This document shows, piece by piece, positions 25,847-33,902 of a DNA stretch of 64,000 bases. A program made the position numbers and the translations under genes. Numbering within the stretch: the first letter of the stretch is position 1; each line of letters begins with the position of its first letter. The notes below the pieces were generated by a model that was not told the DNA's origin, ran no database searches, and saw only the letters and a program-made list of their open reading frames with translations. This DNA comes from Chryseobacterium arachidis (GTDB lineage Bacteria > Bacteroidota > Bacteroidia > Flavobacteriales > Weeksellaceae): the NCBI RefSeq assembly GCF_900129245.1, contig NZ_FQUT01000005.1, positions 1 through 64,000 of the forward strand, read 5' to 3'.

Positions 25847-28800
25847 TTAAACAATCTCAATTAAGCTTCCTCTTTCCTCATCCTTTTTAATATTCAGTGA
25901 CACCGGAATTTTCTCCTTCAGTTCCTCCACGTGCGAAATAATTCCCACAATCCGGTTTTCTTTCTGAAGATTCATCAGCGTTTCAAAGACGATATTCACC
26001 GATTCCACATCCTGAGTTCCGAAACCTTCGTCGATAAAAAAGAAATTTTTCTCCGACTGTGCATTTGTCTGTACACTTTCAGCCAAAGCCAGCGCAAGAC
26101 TTAAAGAAACCTGAAAAGCCTGTCCTCCGGAAAGCGTTTTCACACTTCGGCTTCGCCCTTCATTCAAATAATCGATAATTTCAAAATCGTTATTTTCGTT
26201 CAACTGTAAACTTAGTTGATTTCTCGTCATCCGATGAAAACGAACATTGGCATGATCACATAACTGACGAAGATAAATCGAGGAAACATACTGCACAAAA
26301 CCCGCTCCTTTAAAGAGATTGGTCATGATTTTCAGATTTTCTGCACGTTTATGAAGTAGTGCCAAATCCTTTAAAAGATTTTCTTTTTTCCTGAATTCTT
26401 TTTCAAGCCTTTCAATTTCTGTTGCGATTTTTACCACAGAATCGTTGGCGGTTTTTAAATCATTTTCAAAAGTTTTGAACTGATTTTCAATGGCTGAAAA
26501 TTCTTCATCGTTGAATGAAAAATCTTTAAGCTTATTTTCCAGTTCAAGAATACTGTTTTTTAACGTCTCAAACTGAATTCTGAATTGCTGAATCTGATTT
26601 CTTATTTCCTGAACATTGATTTCCTGAGCAAGAATTTGATAAACTTCTTCCAAAGTGCTGAATTGCTGTTCAGACAAAGCTTTTTCAATCTGATTTATAT
26701 TCTCTGAAATTTCTTTTTCCAGTTCAGAAATCCGTTTTTCCAATTGATGAACAATCGTTTTTTGTTCGGCTAATTTGGGCGAAATTTCTTTTTCTTCTTT
26801 GATGAATTGATTGTAATTCTGTTCCGTTTCAAGGTTTGATTTCGCAAGTTTCGTGTAAATTTCTTCTACCTCAACAATGGCTTTTTCTTTATAGTTAATC
26901 CACTGCAAAACCTTTAAATTGGCTTCATTGGTCTTGATTTGCTCTTCTTTTTTTGCCTCATCAAGCCTGAATTTTTCCAACGCTTTATTATAACTGTCGA
27001 GATTTTCTCTTTCCTTTTCAAGATTTTTTTGCTCTAAAGAAATCTGCTGATTCAGCTCATCGATTTGTTTTTCAATAGAAAAAGATTGCTGTCTTTTTTC
27101 TTCGAAATCATTTTGGTTTTCTGCATTAAATGTTGCCCAGTTAAAGTTTTTTAAATGTTCAGCAATTTGAGTTTGAATCTGTTTTAAACTTTCCTCTTCC
27201 GATTTCAACTGTTCCTCAAAAATCTTTTTCCGGTCAAGAATTTTTTCAATTTCTAAAGATTGTTTCTGAATATTTTCTTTTTGAATGTCAAGCTGCTCAA
27301 TCTGCTTCTGAATTTCATTTAATTCTAAATTCACATCATTAAAATGCACAATATTCGGATGCTCCAAAGCGCCACAGAGGGGGCAGGATTCTCCGTCGTG
27401 CAGCTCATTTGCAAAATGTGCCAGTTTCTGCTGAACTTCAAGATGATTTCGTTTTTCGGCAAGCGCTTTCTTCTTATTTTCTAATGCTTCAACCTGCGTT
27501 TTAAAATCATTTTTAAAAGTTTCAGGATTGATTTCAAACGGCTTTAATTCATCAAGAATTTTTTCGGTTTCAAGTTTTTTTAACTCAATTTTCCCTGATT
27601 GAATTTGTAATGTTTCCGCTAATTTTTTCTTTTCTGAAAACCAGTTTCCGACATTTAAAAGTAAATTGGAATCTAATTTTTTAGGTTTTAAAAGTTCAGC
27701 GTTTTTTGAAAGTTCTTCAATCTTGCTTTGAATTAATTTTTGGTTCGCTTCAACTTCTTTTACTTTTTCCGAACCTTTTTTTGTTCGTTCTTGTAAGGTT
27801 TTAATTTCATCCGAAAATTTCAGCATTTGAATAATAAGACTCAAATCGTTTTCCTGAATTTTAGACTGATGCAAAGCTTCATATTTCGGCTGAATGGCTG
27901 AAAGCTTACTCTTAATATTTTCAAACTGAACTTCAGTTTCCTGTAAAATTTCAGATTGAGCTTTTTTATTGCTCAGCTGTTCAGAAATTTCTTTCGCGAT
28001 TTTATTTTTCTCGGAAATTAAAGGGGTGAAAATTCGGGAAACTTTGTCATAAAGTTCTGTTTTTATCTCTAAAACATCAATCTCAGATTTTTGTTGAGCC
28101 AGTTTTTCAAAATCTGATTTTTTCTGACCTAAAAGCTCAAAATCATCTTTTAAAGTTTTCAGTTTAACATATTTTTCTTCCGTTTCTCTGAAAATTTTCT
28201 GTACTTCTTCAAACTTTTGCTGTTCCGTTTTTAAATGTTCTTTCTGAGCTGTAATCTGTTCTTCATTGACTTCTTCAAAACCTTTCAGCTGACCTTCCAA
28301 CTGATCGAGTTCTGATCTGTTTTTCGCATTTAATACCGAAACATTATTCTGCAAATCAAAACGCTGAAGATTGAAAATTTCCTTCATCATATTGGTTCGT
28401 TCTGTTGCGCCGAGTTCCAGAAATTCTTTAAACTGACCTTGAGGAATAATGATGGTTCGCTTAAAATTTGCATAACTCAAACCCACCAATTTCTCCGCAT
28501 TGGAATGTTCCAGAGGAATCCAGTTTTCATTTTTCCATTCGTAAAATGTAACGGTGGGTGTTTTTACATCTTCAAAATTCTTAGAATTTCGTCTGAATTC
28601 TCTTGTCGCACGGAATTTTTTATTTTCATAATTCAAAAAATCAAACTCGATATACGATTTGTTTGATTTCAGATTCATCATATTGTATGTGCGCTTATCT
28701 CTTGCATTCAAGCGTTCAGTTTCACCGTACAATGCAAAAGAAATGGCTTCCAGAATAGAAGATTTGCCGGAACCGACCGACCCGAAAATGCCGAAAAGAC

Positions 28801-28885
28801 CTGCTTCCGTAAGATTTTCAAAATCGATGTTTTGCCTTTCCTGATAAGAATATAGACCTTCTAAAGTCAATTGAATTGGAATCAT
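25847..28885 (-). CDS. sbcC: Exonuclease SbcC (Rad50-like ATPase)
   Basis: A 1012-residue SMC-like ATPase. The start is ATG 28885 (MIPIQLTLEG), as in other SbcC proteins, rather than the upstream GTG/TTG extension. Walker A is G35-SVGSGKSS43. Two long coiled coils flank the zinc hook C501-P-L-C504. The ABC signature is L918-SGGQ, and Walker B is F948-FFIDEGFGTQD. With SbcD it forms the MR-type complex that processes hairpins and blocked DNA ends. The sbcD gene is upstream on the same strand, 170 bases away; a nested palindromic element fills that gap, which is unusual since the pair is often contiguous. Confidence 0.95.
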   Translation of the reverse strand: MIPIQLTLEGLYSYQERQNIDFENLTEAGLFGIFGSVGSGKSSILEAISFALYGETERLNARDKRTYNMMNLKSNKSYIEFDFLNYENKKFRATREFRRNSKNFEDVKTPTVTFYEWKNENWIPLEHSNAEKLVGLSYANFKRTIIIPQGQFKEFLELGATERTNMMKEIFNLQRFDLQNNVSVLNAKNRSELDQLEGQLKGFEEVNEEQITAQKEHLKTEQQKFEEVQKIFRETEEKYVKLKTLKDDFELLGQKKSDFEKLAQQKSEIDVLEIKTELYDKVSRIFTPLISEKNKIAKEISEQLSNKKAQSEILQETEVQFENIKSKLSAIQPKYEALHQSKIQENDLSLIIQMLKFSDEIKTLQERTKKGSEKVKEVEANQKLIQSKIEELSKNAELLKPKKLDSNLLLNVGNWFSEKKKLAETLQIQSGKIELKKLETEKILDELKPFEINPETFKNDFKTQVEALENKKKALAEKRNHLEVQQKLAHFANELHDGESCPLCGALEHPNIVHFNDVNLELNEIQKQIEQLDIQKENIQKQSLEIEKILDRKKIFEEQLKSEEESLKQIQTQIAEHLKNFNWATFNAENQNDFEEKRQQSFSIEKQIDELNQQISLEQKNLEKERENLDSYNKALEKFRLDEAKKEEQIKTNEANLKVLQWINYKEKAIVEVEEIYTKLAKSNLETEQNYNQFIKEEKEISPKLAEQKTIVHQLEKRISELEKEISENINQIEKALSEQQFSTLEEVYQILAQEINVQEIRNQIQQFRIQFETLKNSILELENKLKDFSFNDEEFSAIENQFKTFENDLKTANDSVVKIATEIERLEKEFRKKENLLKDLALLHKRAENLKIMTNLFKGAGFVQYVSSIYLRQLCDHANVRFHRMTRNQLSLQLNENNDFEIIDYLNEGRSRSVKTLSGGQAFQVSLSLALALAESVQTNAQSEKNFFFIDEGFGTQDVESVNIVFETLMNLQKENRIVGIISHVEELKEKIPVSLNIKKDEERGSLIEIV

Positions 28886-28902
28886 TTTTATAAGTGTTTT
28901 TA

Positions 28903-29037
28903 TTTTACCGCAAAAGGAACAAAAGATTTTGATGCTTCTTAGATATTCAAAAGTTTGCAAAACCAAGTTTCTTACATTTTGTAAACTTTTGACTTAATTA
29001 TTTTCAAAATTTTCTTTTGTCTCTTTTGCTGTTAAAA
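28903..29037. repeat. Nested palindromic element between sbcD and sbcC
   Basis: The outer arms (28903-28932, TTTTACCGCAAAAGGAAC..., and 29004-29037, ...CTCTTTTGCTGTTAAAA) are imperfect reverse complements. Inside, TCAAAAGTTTGCAAAA (28947-28962) and TTTTGTAAACTTTTGA (28977-28992) pair with one mismatch. The outer motif is shared with the repeat at 18157-18208. It looks like an inserted MITE-like or REP-like element within the sbcDC operon. Confidence 0.65.
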
Positions 29038-29055
29038 AATCCTTTTAATTTTAAG

Positions 29056-30267
29056 TTACGAATTATTTGAAACGATTTCATTAAACAAATTAATGAGTTC
29101 TTCATTCGCTTCCTGACCGCCGTTTTTAGATTTAAAATAATCTTTAAACAAAGCCTGAATGTCCTGATTAAGATTAATTTCACTCAGATTATTTCCGTTC
29201 GTTTCCTGATTTTTTATCTTCGGAATCAGATGAACAATTCCGCTATGCGATTGATACAGCCTTTTTCTCTCATTAGCGGTTAAAAAAGTTTCACTTTCTA
29301 AAGTTAATTCGACCAATGTATTTGGATTTTCATTAAGCCATTTCACTGTATTTTCGATGGAATCAAATGTTTTTCTGACTAATTTTTTGCCGTGTTGCAA
29401 AGCAATTTTTTCAAACGAAACTTGTTGATTAGGTTCACCATTGATTATTGATACATATTTTGTTTGGCCTGCTTCACTAAAGCTGTAACAAAGCGGAGAA
29501 GATGAATAAATTACAGGTTTTTCATCCGTTCCGATATTTTGAAAACCGTGCAAATGTCCCAACGCGGTATATTGAATCTGTGTTGGAATAATATCAGAAA
29601 AAACCAAGTCTGCGTTACCTATTTTGATGGGTTTTTCGCCTTCCGGTTCTTCTAATATCGGAGCTCCTTTTTTATTTATATACAAATGCGTCATCAAAAG
29701 ATTGATTCCGTTTTCATCACAGAATTCATCGGCGTTTTTTTTCCAGTGTTCGGCTAAAACATTGTTTAATGCAGCTTCTTTATCTTCTCCAAAATATTCT
29801 TTCAGACGGATTTCATTGGCGTACGGTGTGTGAAGAATTCTTACGGGGAATGGGCGGCTTTTAAGCTCCAGTTCGATAAATCCTTCTGCAGATTTTGAAA
29901 TTTTAAAATGCTCAAGTTCAAAAGGATGAACGGTTGCTTTCGGATGGCCGATTAAAATAATTCCGCATTCTCTTGCTAAAGGATCGGGCGCATCAATCAG
30001 ACTCGGAGAATCGTGATTTCCAGAGATGGCAATGACGGGACGTTTTCCGTTTAAAGATAAACGCTTCAGGGTTTTATAAAAAAGTTCCACCGCTTCCACA
30101 CTCGGATTGAAATTATCAAACAAATCTCCGGCAATCAAAACTAAATCAACATTCTGTTCATCGGCAATATGAACGATTTCATTCATTACCAAAACCTGTT
30201 CTTCCAGTCTGGAAAAACGGTCAAGACGTTTACCTAAATGCCAGTCGGCGGTGTGTAGAATTTTCAT
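29056..30267 (-). CDS. sbcD: Exonuclease SbcD (Mre11-like nuclease)
   Basis: A 403-residue calcineurin-like phosphoesterase-fold nuclease. Metal ligands are visible in D8-W-H10, GDLFD (47-51) and GNHD (83-86), followed later by LLMTHL and ALGHLHG. The C-terminal ~100 residues form the capping and SbcC-binding part. It supplies the manganese-dependent nuclease of the SbcCD complex that trims hairpins and double-strand ends. A 53-residue lysine-rich ORF ends 4 bases upstream of the ATG, and sbcC follows downstream, so the three look like one operon. Confidence 0.95.
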   Translation of the reverse strand: MKILHTADWHLGKRLDRFSRLEEQVLVMNEIVHIADEQNVDLVLIAGDLFDNFNPSVEAVELFYKTLKRLSLNGKRPVIAISGNHDSPSLIDAPDPLARECGIILIGHPKATVHPFELEHFKISKSAEGFIELELKSRPFPVRILHTPYANEIRLKEYFGEDKEAALNNVLAEHWKKNADEFCDENGINLLMTHLYINKKGAPILEEPEGEKPIKIGNADLVFSDIIPTQIQYTALGHLHGFQNIGTDEKPVIYSSSPLCYSFSEAGQTKYVSIINGEPNQQVSFEKIALQHGKKLVRKTFDSIENTVKWLNENPNTLVELTLESETFLTANERKRLYQSHSGIVHLIPKIKNQETNGNNLSEINLNQDIQALFKDYFKSKNGGQEANEELINLFNEIVSNNS

Positions 30268-30271
30268 GTAA

Positions 30272-30433
30272 CTAATCTTCGTTTTCTTGCTTTTCGTCTG
30301 ATTTTTCTTTTCTATTTTCGCGCATTTCCTTCAGACGGTTTTTCCTTTTCAGTTCGGCTTCCTGAATTTTACGTTTTTTATTATCGATTTTCTTTTTGTG
30401 CAGTTTTCTGTTGGCATCGGTATTTCTACTCAT
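30272..30433 (-). CDS. Small highly charged protein upstream of sbcD
   Basis: A 53-residue reading frame below usual size cut-offs, from ATG at 30433 to TAG at 30272. The protein is extremely rich in Lys, Arg, Glu and Asn: the first two thirds (MSRNTDANRKLHKKK, then KKRKIQEAELKRKNR) is basic and the end (KSDEKQENED) is acidic. It has no Cys, Trp or Tyr, and is probably helical or disordered. It ends 4 bases before the sbcD ATG on the same strand, which suggests co-translation. I do not recognise it. Nucleic-acid binding is a guess from charge alone. Confidence 0.6.
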   Translation of the reverse strand: MSRNTDANRKLHKKKIDNKKRKIQEAELKRKNRLKEMRENRKEKSDEKQENED

Positions 30434-30581
30434 TTCAACTTTATTTAAGGTAAGTTTTGCTTTTCAATTGGATTAGCTAAATTAATCTATTATTTAGAGA
30501 AAGTTTTATTTCAGATAGAATTTAGATGCTTAGTTTGATTTAAATAATAAATAATTTTTGTTCGAATAGATTAAATACAAT

Positions 30582-30680
30582 GAACAGATCGCTCCTCAGG
30601 AGCTATAACTTTAAAAGACATTATTTTCTATGAACAGAAAACTCCTCCGGAGCTTAATTAATCCCATCGGGATTTACTGT
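30582..30680. repeat. Cluster of small palindromes in a gene-free stretch
   Basis: Three short perfect stems occur in a row: GCTCCTCAGGAGC (30591-30603), CTCCTCCGGAG (30642-30652) and ATCCCATCGGGAT (30661-30673). The first two are preceded by the same ATGAACAGA. This is part of the gene-free region 30434-31251; the rest of 30434-30978 is AT-rich, with no gene seen. Confidence 0.5.
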
Positions 30681-30978
30681 TAGTAGAAAGAAAAAAGCAG
30701 TCTTAGATTTAAGCTCTGGAAGAGCGACCTGTCGATTTCTGTTATTAATAATGAAGTTGTCTATCTCTGTATGCTCTTTATTTGAAAATTATAAGTTCAG
30801 ATTTAAATCAAATCAATATATCTCCAGCGTGTTTTTAAATTTAAAATAACGTGTAAAAATATTACAATTTATTATGAAATAAAATCGTACATTTTTTTCA
30901 ACCCCATTTGCAGCTTTCGAAGTTCTCCGTTTGTTAAAAACAATCTTGTTTGCGACTTCCGTATATCACATTTTATTT

Positions 30979-31140
30979 AAAACAACCCTGTCTGTAACAA
31001 AATGCAATTTAAGTTGGTTTATTTCAAGGTTGTTTGTAGCGAAATGCAGAATACTTTTGTTTAAAACAACCTTGTTTGTAATAAAATGCAGTTGTAGTTA
31101 GTTTGTTTCAGTGTTGTTTGTAACTAAATGCAATTTTACC
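30979..31140. repeat. Two tandem degenerate copies of an 84-bp unit
   Basis: The segment beginning AAAACAACCCTGTCTGTAAC at 30979 recurs as AAAACAACCTTGTTTGTAAT at 31063. Within each unit the half-motif GTTGTTTGTA..., then AATGCA, appears again about 50 bases on. Identity is clearly partial. There are no reading frames and no spacer structure as in CRISPR. Confidence 0.7.
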
Positions 31141-31145
31141 CCATC

Positions 31146-31178
31146 AAACCTAACGGGTTTCTAAAACCCGTTAGGTTT
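31146..31178. repeat. Perfect 15-bp inverted repeat
   Basis: AAACCTAACGGGTTT, three bases, then AAACCCGTTAGGTTT, an exact reverse complement. It is not followed by a T run in either direction and no gene ends nearby, so it looks like a dispersed palindrome rather than a terminator. Confidence 0.75.
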
Positions 31179-31251
31179 AGCACTGTACATTTCTTACAGG
31201 TGAATTTATAGCATTAGATGAGGTTAGAAATGAAATAATTAACTTTACAGA

Positions 31252-31503
31252 ATGGAACAGCAATCTAAAGACCCACTTCACGGAAAAAGACTTGATGCCA
31301 TTCTCGAAGAACTGGTAGAATATTATCATGGTTTTGAGGAGCTAGGAAAACAAATCAATATCAAATGTTTTACGGATAACCCGAGCATCAGTTCGTCTCT
31401 GAAATTTCTGAGAAAAACGCCTTGGGCAAGAACGAAGGTGGAGAGTCTGTATCTGTATGTTTTAAGGCAAAAGAAAAAGCAGGCTAAAAATAATGAAGAA
31501 TAG
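31252..31503 (+). CDS. VF530 family (DUF2132) DNA-binding protein
   Basis: An 83-residue protein matching the small VF530/DUF2132 family along its length. It opens with the DPLHG motif; CFTDNPSISSSLKFLRKTPWAR in the middle is the family hallmark, and it ends in a lysine-rich tail. The solved family member has a helical fold suggested to bind DNA; its biological role is not known. It stands alone on the plus strand after the long repeat-filled stretch. Bases 31504-31713 after it show no gene or structure. Confidence 0.85.
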   Translation: MEQQSKDPLHGKRLDAILEELVEYYHGFEELGKQINIKCFTDNPSISSSLKFLRKTPWARTKVESLYLYVLRQKKKQAKNNEE

Positions 31504-31713
31504 CTTTTACAAAGGCTGGATTTCACTTGTGCCAGAATATTTTCAGTAAATGATAGAGGAAGTCTTAGCTGAGTGTCAAGCTATTGCGAACGGAAATTAG
31601 TAGCCATTCAATCAAAATACTTTGTGACCATAGCGTTTAAATAAATTTTAGTTTTTTGATTTATTATGAAGTTAAATTAAACTCACTCATTCCAGCAATC
31701 ATTTCAAAAAGAC

Positions 31714-31721
31714 TATATTTG
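31714..31721 (+). promoter_or_regulatory. -7 promoter element of the SlyD-like gene
   Basis: TATATTTG matches the TAnnTTTG consensus and lies 45 bases before the ATG. I did not find a clear TTG at the expected distance. Confidence 0.5.
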
Positions 31722-31765
31722 TCGAAATAAATCGTGAAAAAATTCACGAAGAAAAGAAAAGAAAT

Positions 31766-32266
31766 ATGACAATCGACAACAATCACGTGGTAGCTGTAAA
31801 GTACATTCTTCACACTATCGAAGAAGATGGAACTAAAATTCTTGTAGAAGAGACAACAGCTGAAAATCCACTTACATTTTTATATGGCGTTGGGATGATG
31901 ATTCCTAAATTTGAGCAAAACATCCTTGGTTTGAAAGCAGGCGATACTGCAGCTTTCGTTATTCAGCCTGAAGAAGCTTACGGTGAAAAGCAGGAGGATG
32001 CGATTGCACAATTGCCAATCGATATGTTCGGAGAATCTGGAATTCCACCTGTTGGAGCTATTTTGCCTTTATCTGATAACCAGGGAAATAATTTCCAGGC
32101 TTTTGTTGTGGAAGTTACACCTGAATTTGTGGTAGCAGACTTGAACCATCCAATGGCAGGAAAAGTTTTGGATTTCCAGGTTGAGATTTTAAATACCCGT
32201 CCTGCAACTGAAGAGGAATTGTCTCACGGACATGCTCACGGAATTGATGGAAACGAAGGTCACTAA
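31766..32266 (+). CDS. FKBP-type peptidyl-prolyl cis-trans isomerase, SlyD-like
   Basis: A 166-residue SlyD-type isomerase and chaperone. The FKBP half-domains surround an inserted IF domain (about 75-125), with the motifs FLYGVGMMIPKFEQNILGLKAGD, PEEAYGE and the terminal LNHPMAGKVLDFQVEI. The C-terminus is short but keeps a His-rich stretch (SHGHAHG), as in metal-binding SlyD tails. It accelerates prolyl isomerisation and assists folding in the cytoplasm. A single gene followed by its own terminator. Confidence 0.92.
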   Translation: MTIDNNHVVAVKYILHTIEEDGTKILVEETTAENPLTFLYGVGMMIPKFEQNILGLKAGDTAAFVIQPEEAYGEKQEDAIAQLPIDMFGESGIPPVGAILPLSDNQGNNFQAFVVEVTPEFVVADLNHPMAGKVLDFQVEILNTRPATEEELSHGHAHGIDGNEGH

Positions 32267-32284
32267 GATCTTTCTAAAAGTATA

Positions 32285-32316
32285 AAATGTCCGGCAGAAA
32301 TGCTGGACATTTTTTG
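32285..32316 (+). terminator. Terminator of the SlyD-like gene
   Basis: AAATGTCCGGCA pairs with TGCTGGACATTT (one G-T pair) around GAAA, followed by T residues. Confidence 0.85.
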
Positions 32317-32349
32317 TTTACCTGTAAAATTCTTGATAAATAATTGTAT

Positions 32350-33159
32350 TTACAAATCAATTTTATGATTCAGTTCCAATGGATGATATCTTGGCTTTAT
32401 TCTCTTTAATAAATCTTTTGTTGCCTGGTTCAAATCGACTTCAGTATACTTATCGGGAGTTGTCTCCTGTAAAATATCACCTTTTTTAAGGGATGAAAAG
32501 GGATTAGTATAAAAGTTTTTTTGAATCTTTTTAAAGTCTTCCCACGAGATTAATTTTTGATATTTGGGGATATGTAAATTTTTCCATTCAAAATTTTGAA
32601 TTTGAGCTAATTCAAAATTAAAATCTTCCCGGTCATCAGATATTTTAACAATAAGTCCTGGTAATCCCTTAAAAATATAGGGGCCGTCGGAGATATTAAT
32701 ATTTGTGGTAAACCATGCGGTCCATTTTCTGCCTCCGTACATCAGGGTTGCTTTTTGACAATCATATTTGCCTATTTTTAATTTTTCAGGAGTAATATTC
32801 CAGTCGAGATTGTCTTTAATGTCAATGGCAAACGTTGCATAAACAACCGGAACAAAAATATATTTTAAAGTAGTATTTGTGTTTGTATTTTTTTCAACAT
32901 ACAGCTGCTTATTATTAAATTCTGTCTCAAAACCATTCGGATAACCTCTGACAGCCTGCAAAGAATCCGATTTTCTAAACATACCTGAGCGAAAAACAGA
33001 TTGCTGATCTTTAATATCTAAGTAAAATTTAATTTTATCCACAGATAAAGTATCCGGATAGTTTCTGTATGTTAATTCATAAATAAAACTTGAATTTTGT
33101 GCTGTGAGAAAATTCGACAGGATTAGTAATAGAAAAAATAAGTGTTTGTTGTTATTCAT
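32350..33159 (-). CDS. GLPGLI family protein
   Basis: A 269-residue secreted protein with signal peptide MNNNKHLFFLLLILSNFLTAQ. The name-giving motif G165-LPGLI170 is present, preceded by a conserved W-T-A-W-F segment and followed by KISD. The family is widespread in Bacteroidota, is exported to the periplasm or surface, and has no established function. Its ATG overlaps the 3' end of an XRE regulator gene by 8 bases (TAA inside ATGAATAA), so the two are translationally coupled. The pair diverges from the grasp-with-spasm RiPP operon, and a functional link with it is plausible but unproven. Confidence 0.9.
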   Translation of the reverse strand: MNNNKHLFFLLLILSNFLTAQNSSFIYELTYRNYPDTLSVDKIKFYLDIKDQQSVFRSGMFRKSDSLQAVRGYPNGFETEFNNKQLYVEKNTNTNTTLKYIFVPVVYATFAIDIKDNLDWNITPEKLKIGKYDCQKATLMYGGRKWTAWFTTNINISDGPYIFKGLPGLIVKISDDREDFNFELAQIQNFEWKNLHIPKYQKLISWEDFKKIQKNFYTNPFSSLKKGDILQETTPDKYTEVDLNQATKDLLKRIKPRYHPLELNHKIDL

Positions 33160-33481
33160 ATGCTCTTATTTTCTTTTTTAAAAATTCATTTTCATGCAAT
33201 AAATTTTTGATGTATTTTATTGATATATATATGTTTAAATTGTCAACTGAATTGTCAGAAGTAGTTTCTTTAAAAAGATTTATTCTAAATTCGCTTTCAT
33301 ATATGCTATCAAGGCTAACATTTAAAAATTTAGACATTTTTAGCCATTCTTCGATGGTCAATTTTACTTGTCCATTTTCTTTTCTGCAATATGCGGACAC
33401 ATCTTTACAAATGACTGATGCCATCTGTTCTTGTGTTAATCCCATACTTACTCTCATTTGTTTTAATTTTTCCTTTTTCAT
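33152..33481 (-). CDS. XRE-type helix-turn-helix regulator
   Basis: A 109-residue DNA-binding protein. Residues 5-62 form the XRE HTH (MRVSMGLTQEQMASVIC, then WLKMSKFLNVSLDSIY). The remaining ~45 residues look like a coiled coil (YIKNLLHENEFLKKKI) suited to dimerisation. It is divergent from the RiPP precursor gene across 146 bases, and its stop codon lies within the start region of the GLPGLI gene. It probably controls its own operon, the RiPP genes, or both. Like the RiPP genes it is far more AT-rich than the neighbouring housekeeping genes. Confidence 0.8.
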   Translation of the reverse strand: MKKEKLKQMRVSMGLTQEQMASVICKDVSAYCRKENGQVKLTIEEWLKMSKFLNVSLDSIYESEFRINLFKETTSDNSVDNLNIYISIKYIKNLLHENEFLKKKIRAYE

Positions 33482-33627
33482 GATGAATAAAAATAATGAA
33501 AATTATTCACTTTGAAGAGATTTTTTTAAAATGCAATAAAAATGCAAAAAGAAATTAAAGGTGATTAAAATATTTATTTCTACTTTTAGCGTGTTACTAA
33601 TAACAATAACATATAAATTCAATTATT
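33482..33627. promoter_or_regulatory. Divergent control region between XRE regulator and RiPP precursor
   Basis: On the plus strand TACTTTTA (33581-33588) resembles a -7 box. Just after it, TGTTA-N4-TAACA (33592-33605) is an inverted repeat at the expected transcription start. GAATAA ... TTATTC (33485-33508, with an inner AATAAT/ATTATT) lies against the regulator's ATG. Both are candidate operators, but the stretch is so AT-rich that chance is a real possibility. Confidence 0.4.
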
Positions 33628-33828
33628 ATGAAAAAATTAACAGGCTTAAAGAGATCTTTATCATCTTTAGAAAACAAAAAATTAAAGAATCTTAAATCAA
33701 TTGTAGGAGGGAGATATAAAATCCAATCTAACATTAGTGTTAATGGTTCGGTAGAATATGATGTATATGAATATAACGGAGGACCATATATTGGAAGAGA
33801 AACTTGGTTTAATGAAGATGTTAATTAA
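33628..33828 (+). CDS. Grasp-with-spasm RiPP precursor peptide
   Basis: A 66-residue peptide with the layout of a ribosomal natural-product precursor. Residues 1-28 are a leader (MKKLTGLKRSLSSLENKKLK..., ending I-V-G27-G28), rich in Lys and Leu and with a double-glycine end. Residues 29-66 are the presumed core. This contains S34, S37, S41 and T59 as possible ester donors and E43, D45, E48, E58, E63 and D64 as acceptors, ending RETWFNEDVN. There is no Cys, arguing against lanthipeptide or sactipeptide chemistry. An ATP-grasp ligase and a SPASM maturase follow, so macrocyclisation through side-chain ester or amide bonds (graspetide type) is the likely fate. Cleavage after GG is inferred. Confidence 0.75.
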   Translation: MKKLTGLKRSLSSLENKKLKNLKSIVGGRYKIQSNISVNGSVEYDVYEYNGGPYIGRETWFNEDVN

Positions 33829-33858
33829 ACATAGTTTACTTAATATCAAAGTTTATAC

Positions 33859-33888
33859 AAACCGGCTTCAAGATTGAAGCTGGTTTTA
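33859..33888 (+). terminator. Hairpin between RiPP precursor and maturation genes
   Basis: AAACCGGCTTC pairs with GAAGCTGGTTT (one G-T pair) around a six-base loop, followed by only a short T run. It may be a leaky terminator, or it may stabilise the mRNA end, giving more precursor than enzyme transcript. Confidence 0.65.
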
Positions 33889-33902
33889 TAATGTCTTAAT
33901 AT

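Noticed and set aside
28885-28966. Longer N-terminus for SbcC from an upstream start
   Set aside because: SbcC proteins begin with the MIPIQL-type strand, and the extension overlaps the palindromic element.
30979-31140. Possible CRISPR array
   Set aside because: Only two degenerate 84-base units, no regular spacers and no cas genes in the window.
33628-33828. Lanthipeptide, lasso peptide or sactipeptide precursor
   Set aside because: No Cys in the peptide, and no LanM, lasso cyclase or radical-SAM enzyme nearby. The ATP-grasp and SPASM genes point to graspetide chemistry.
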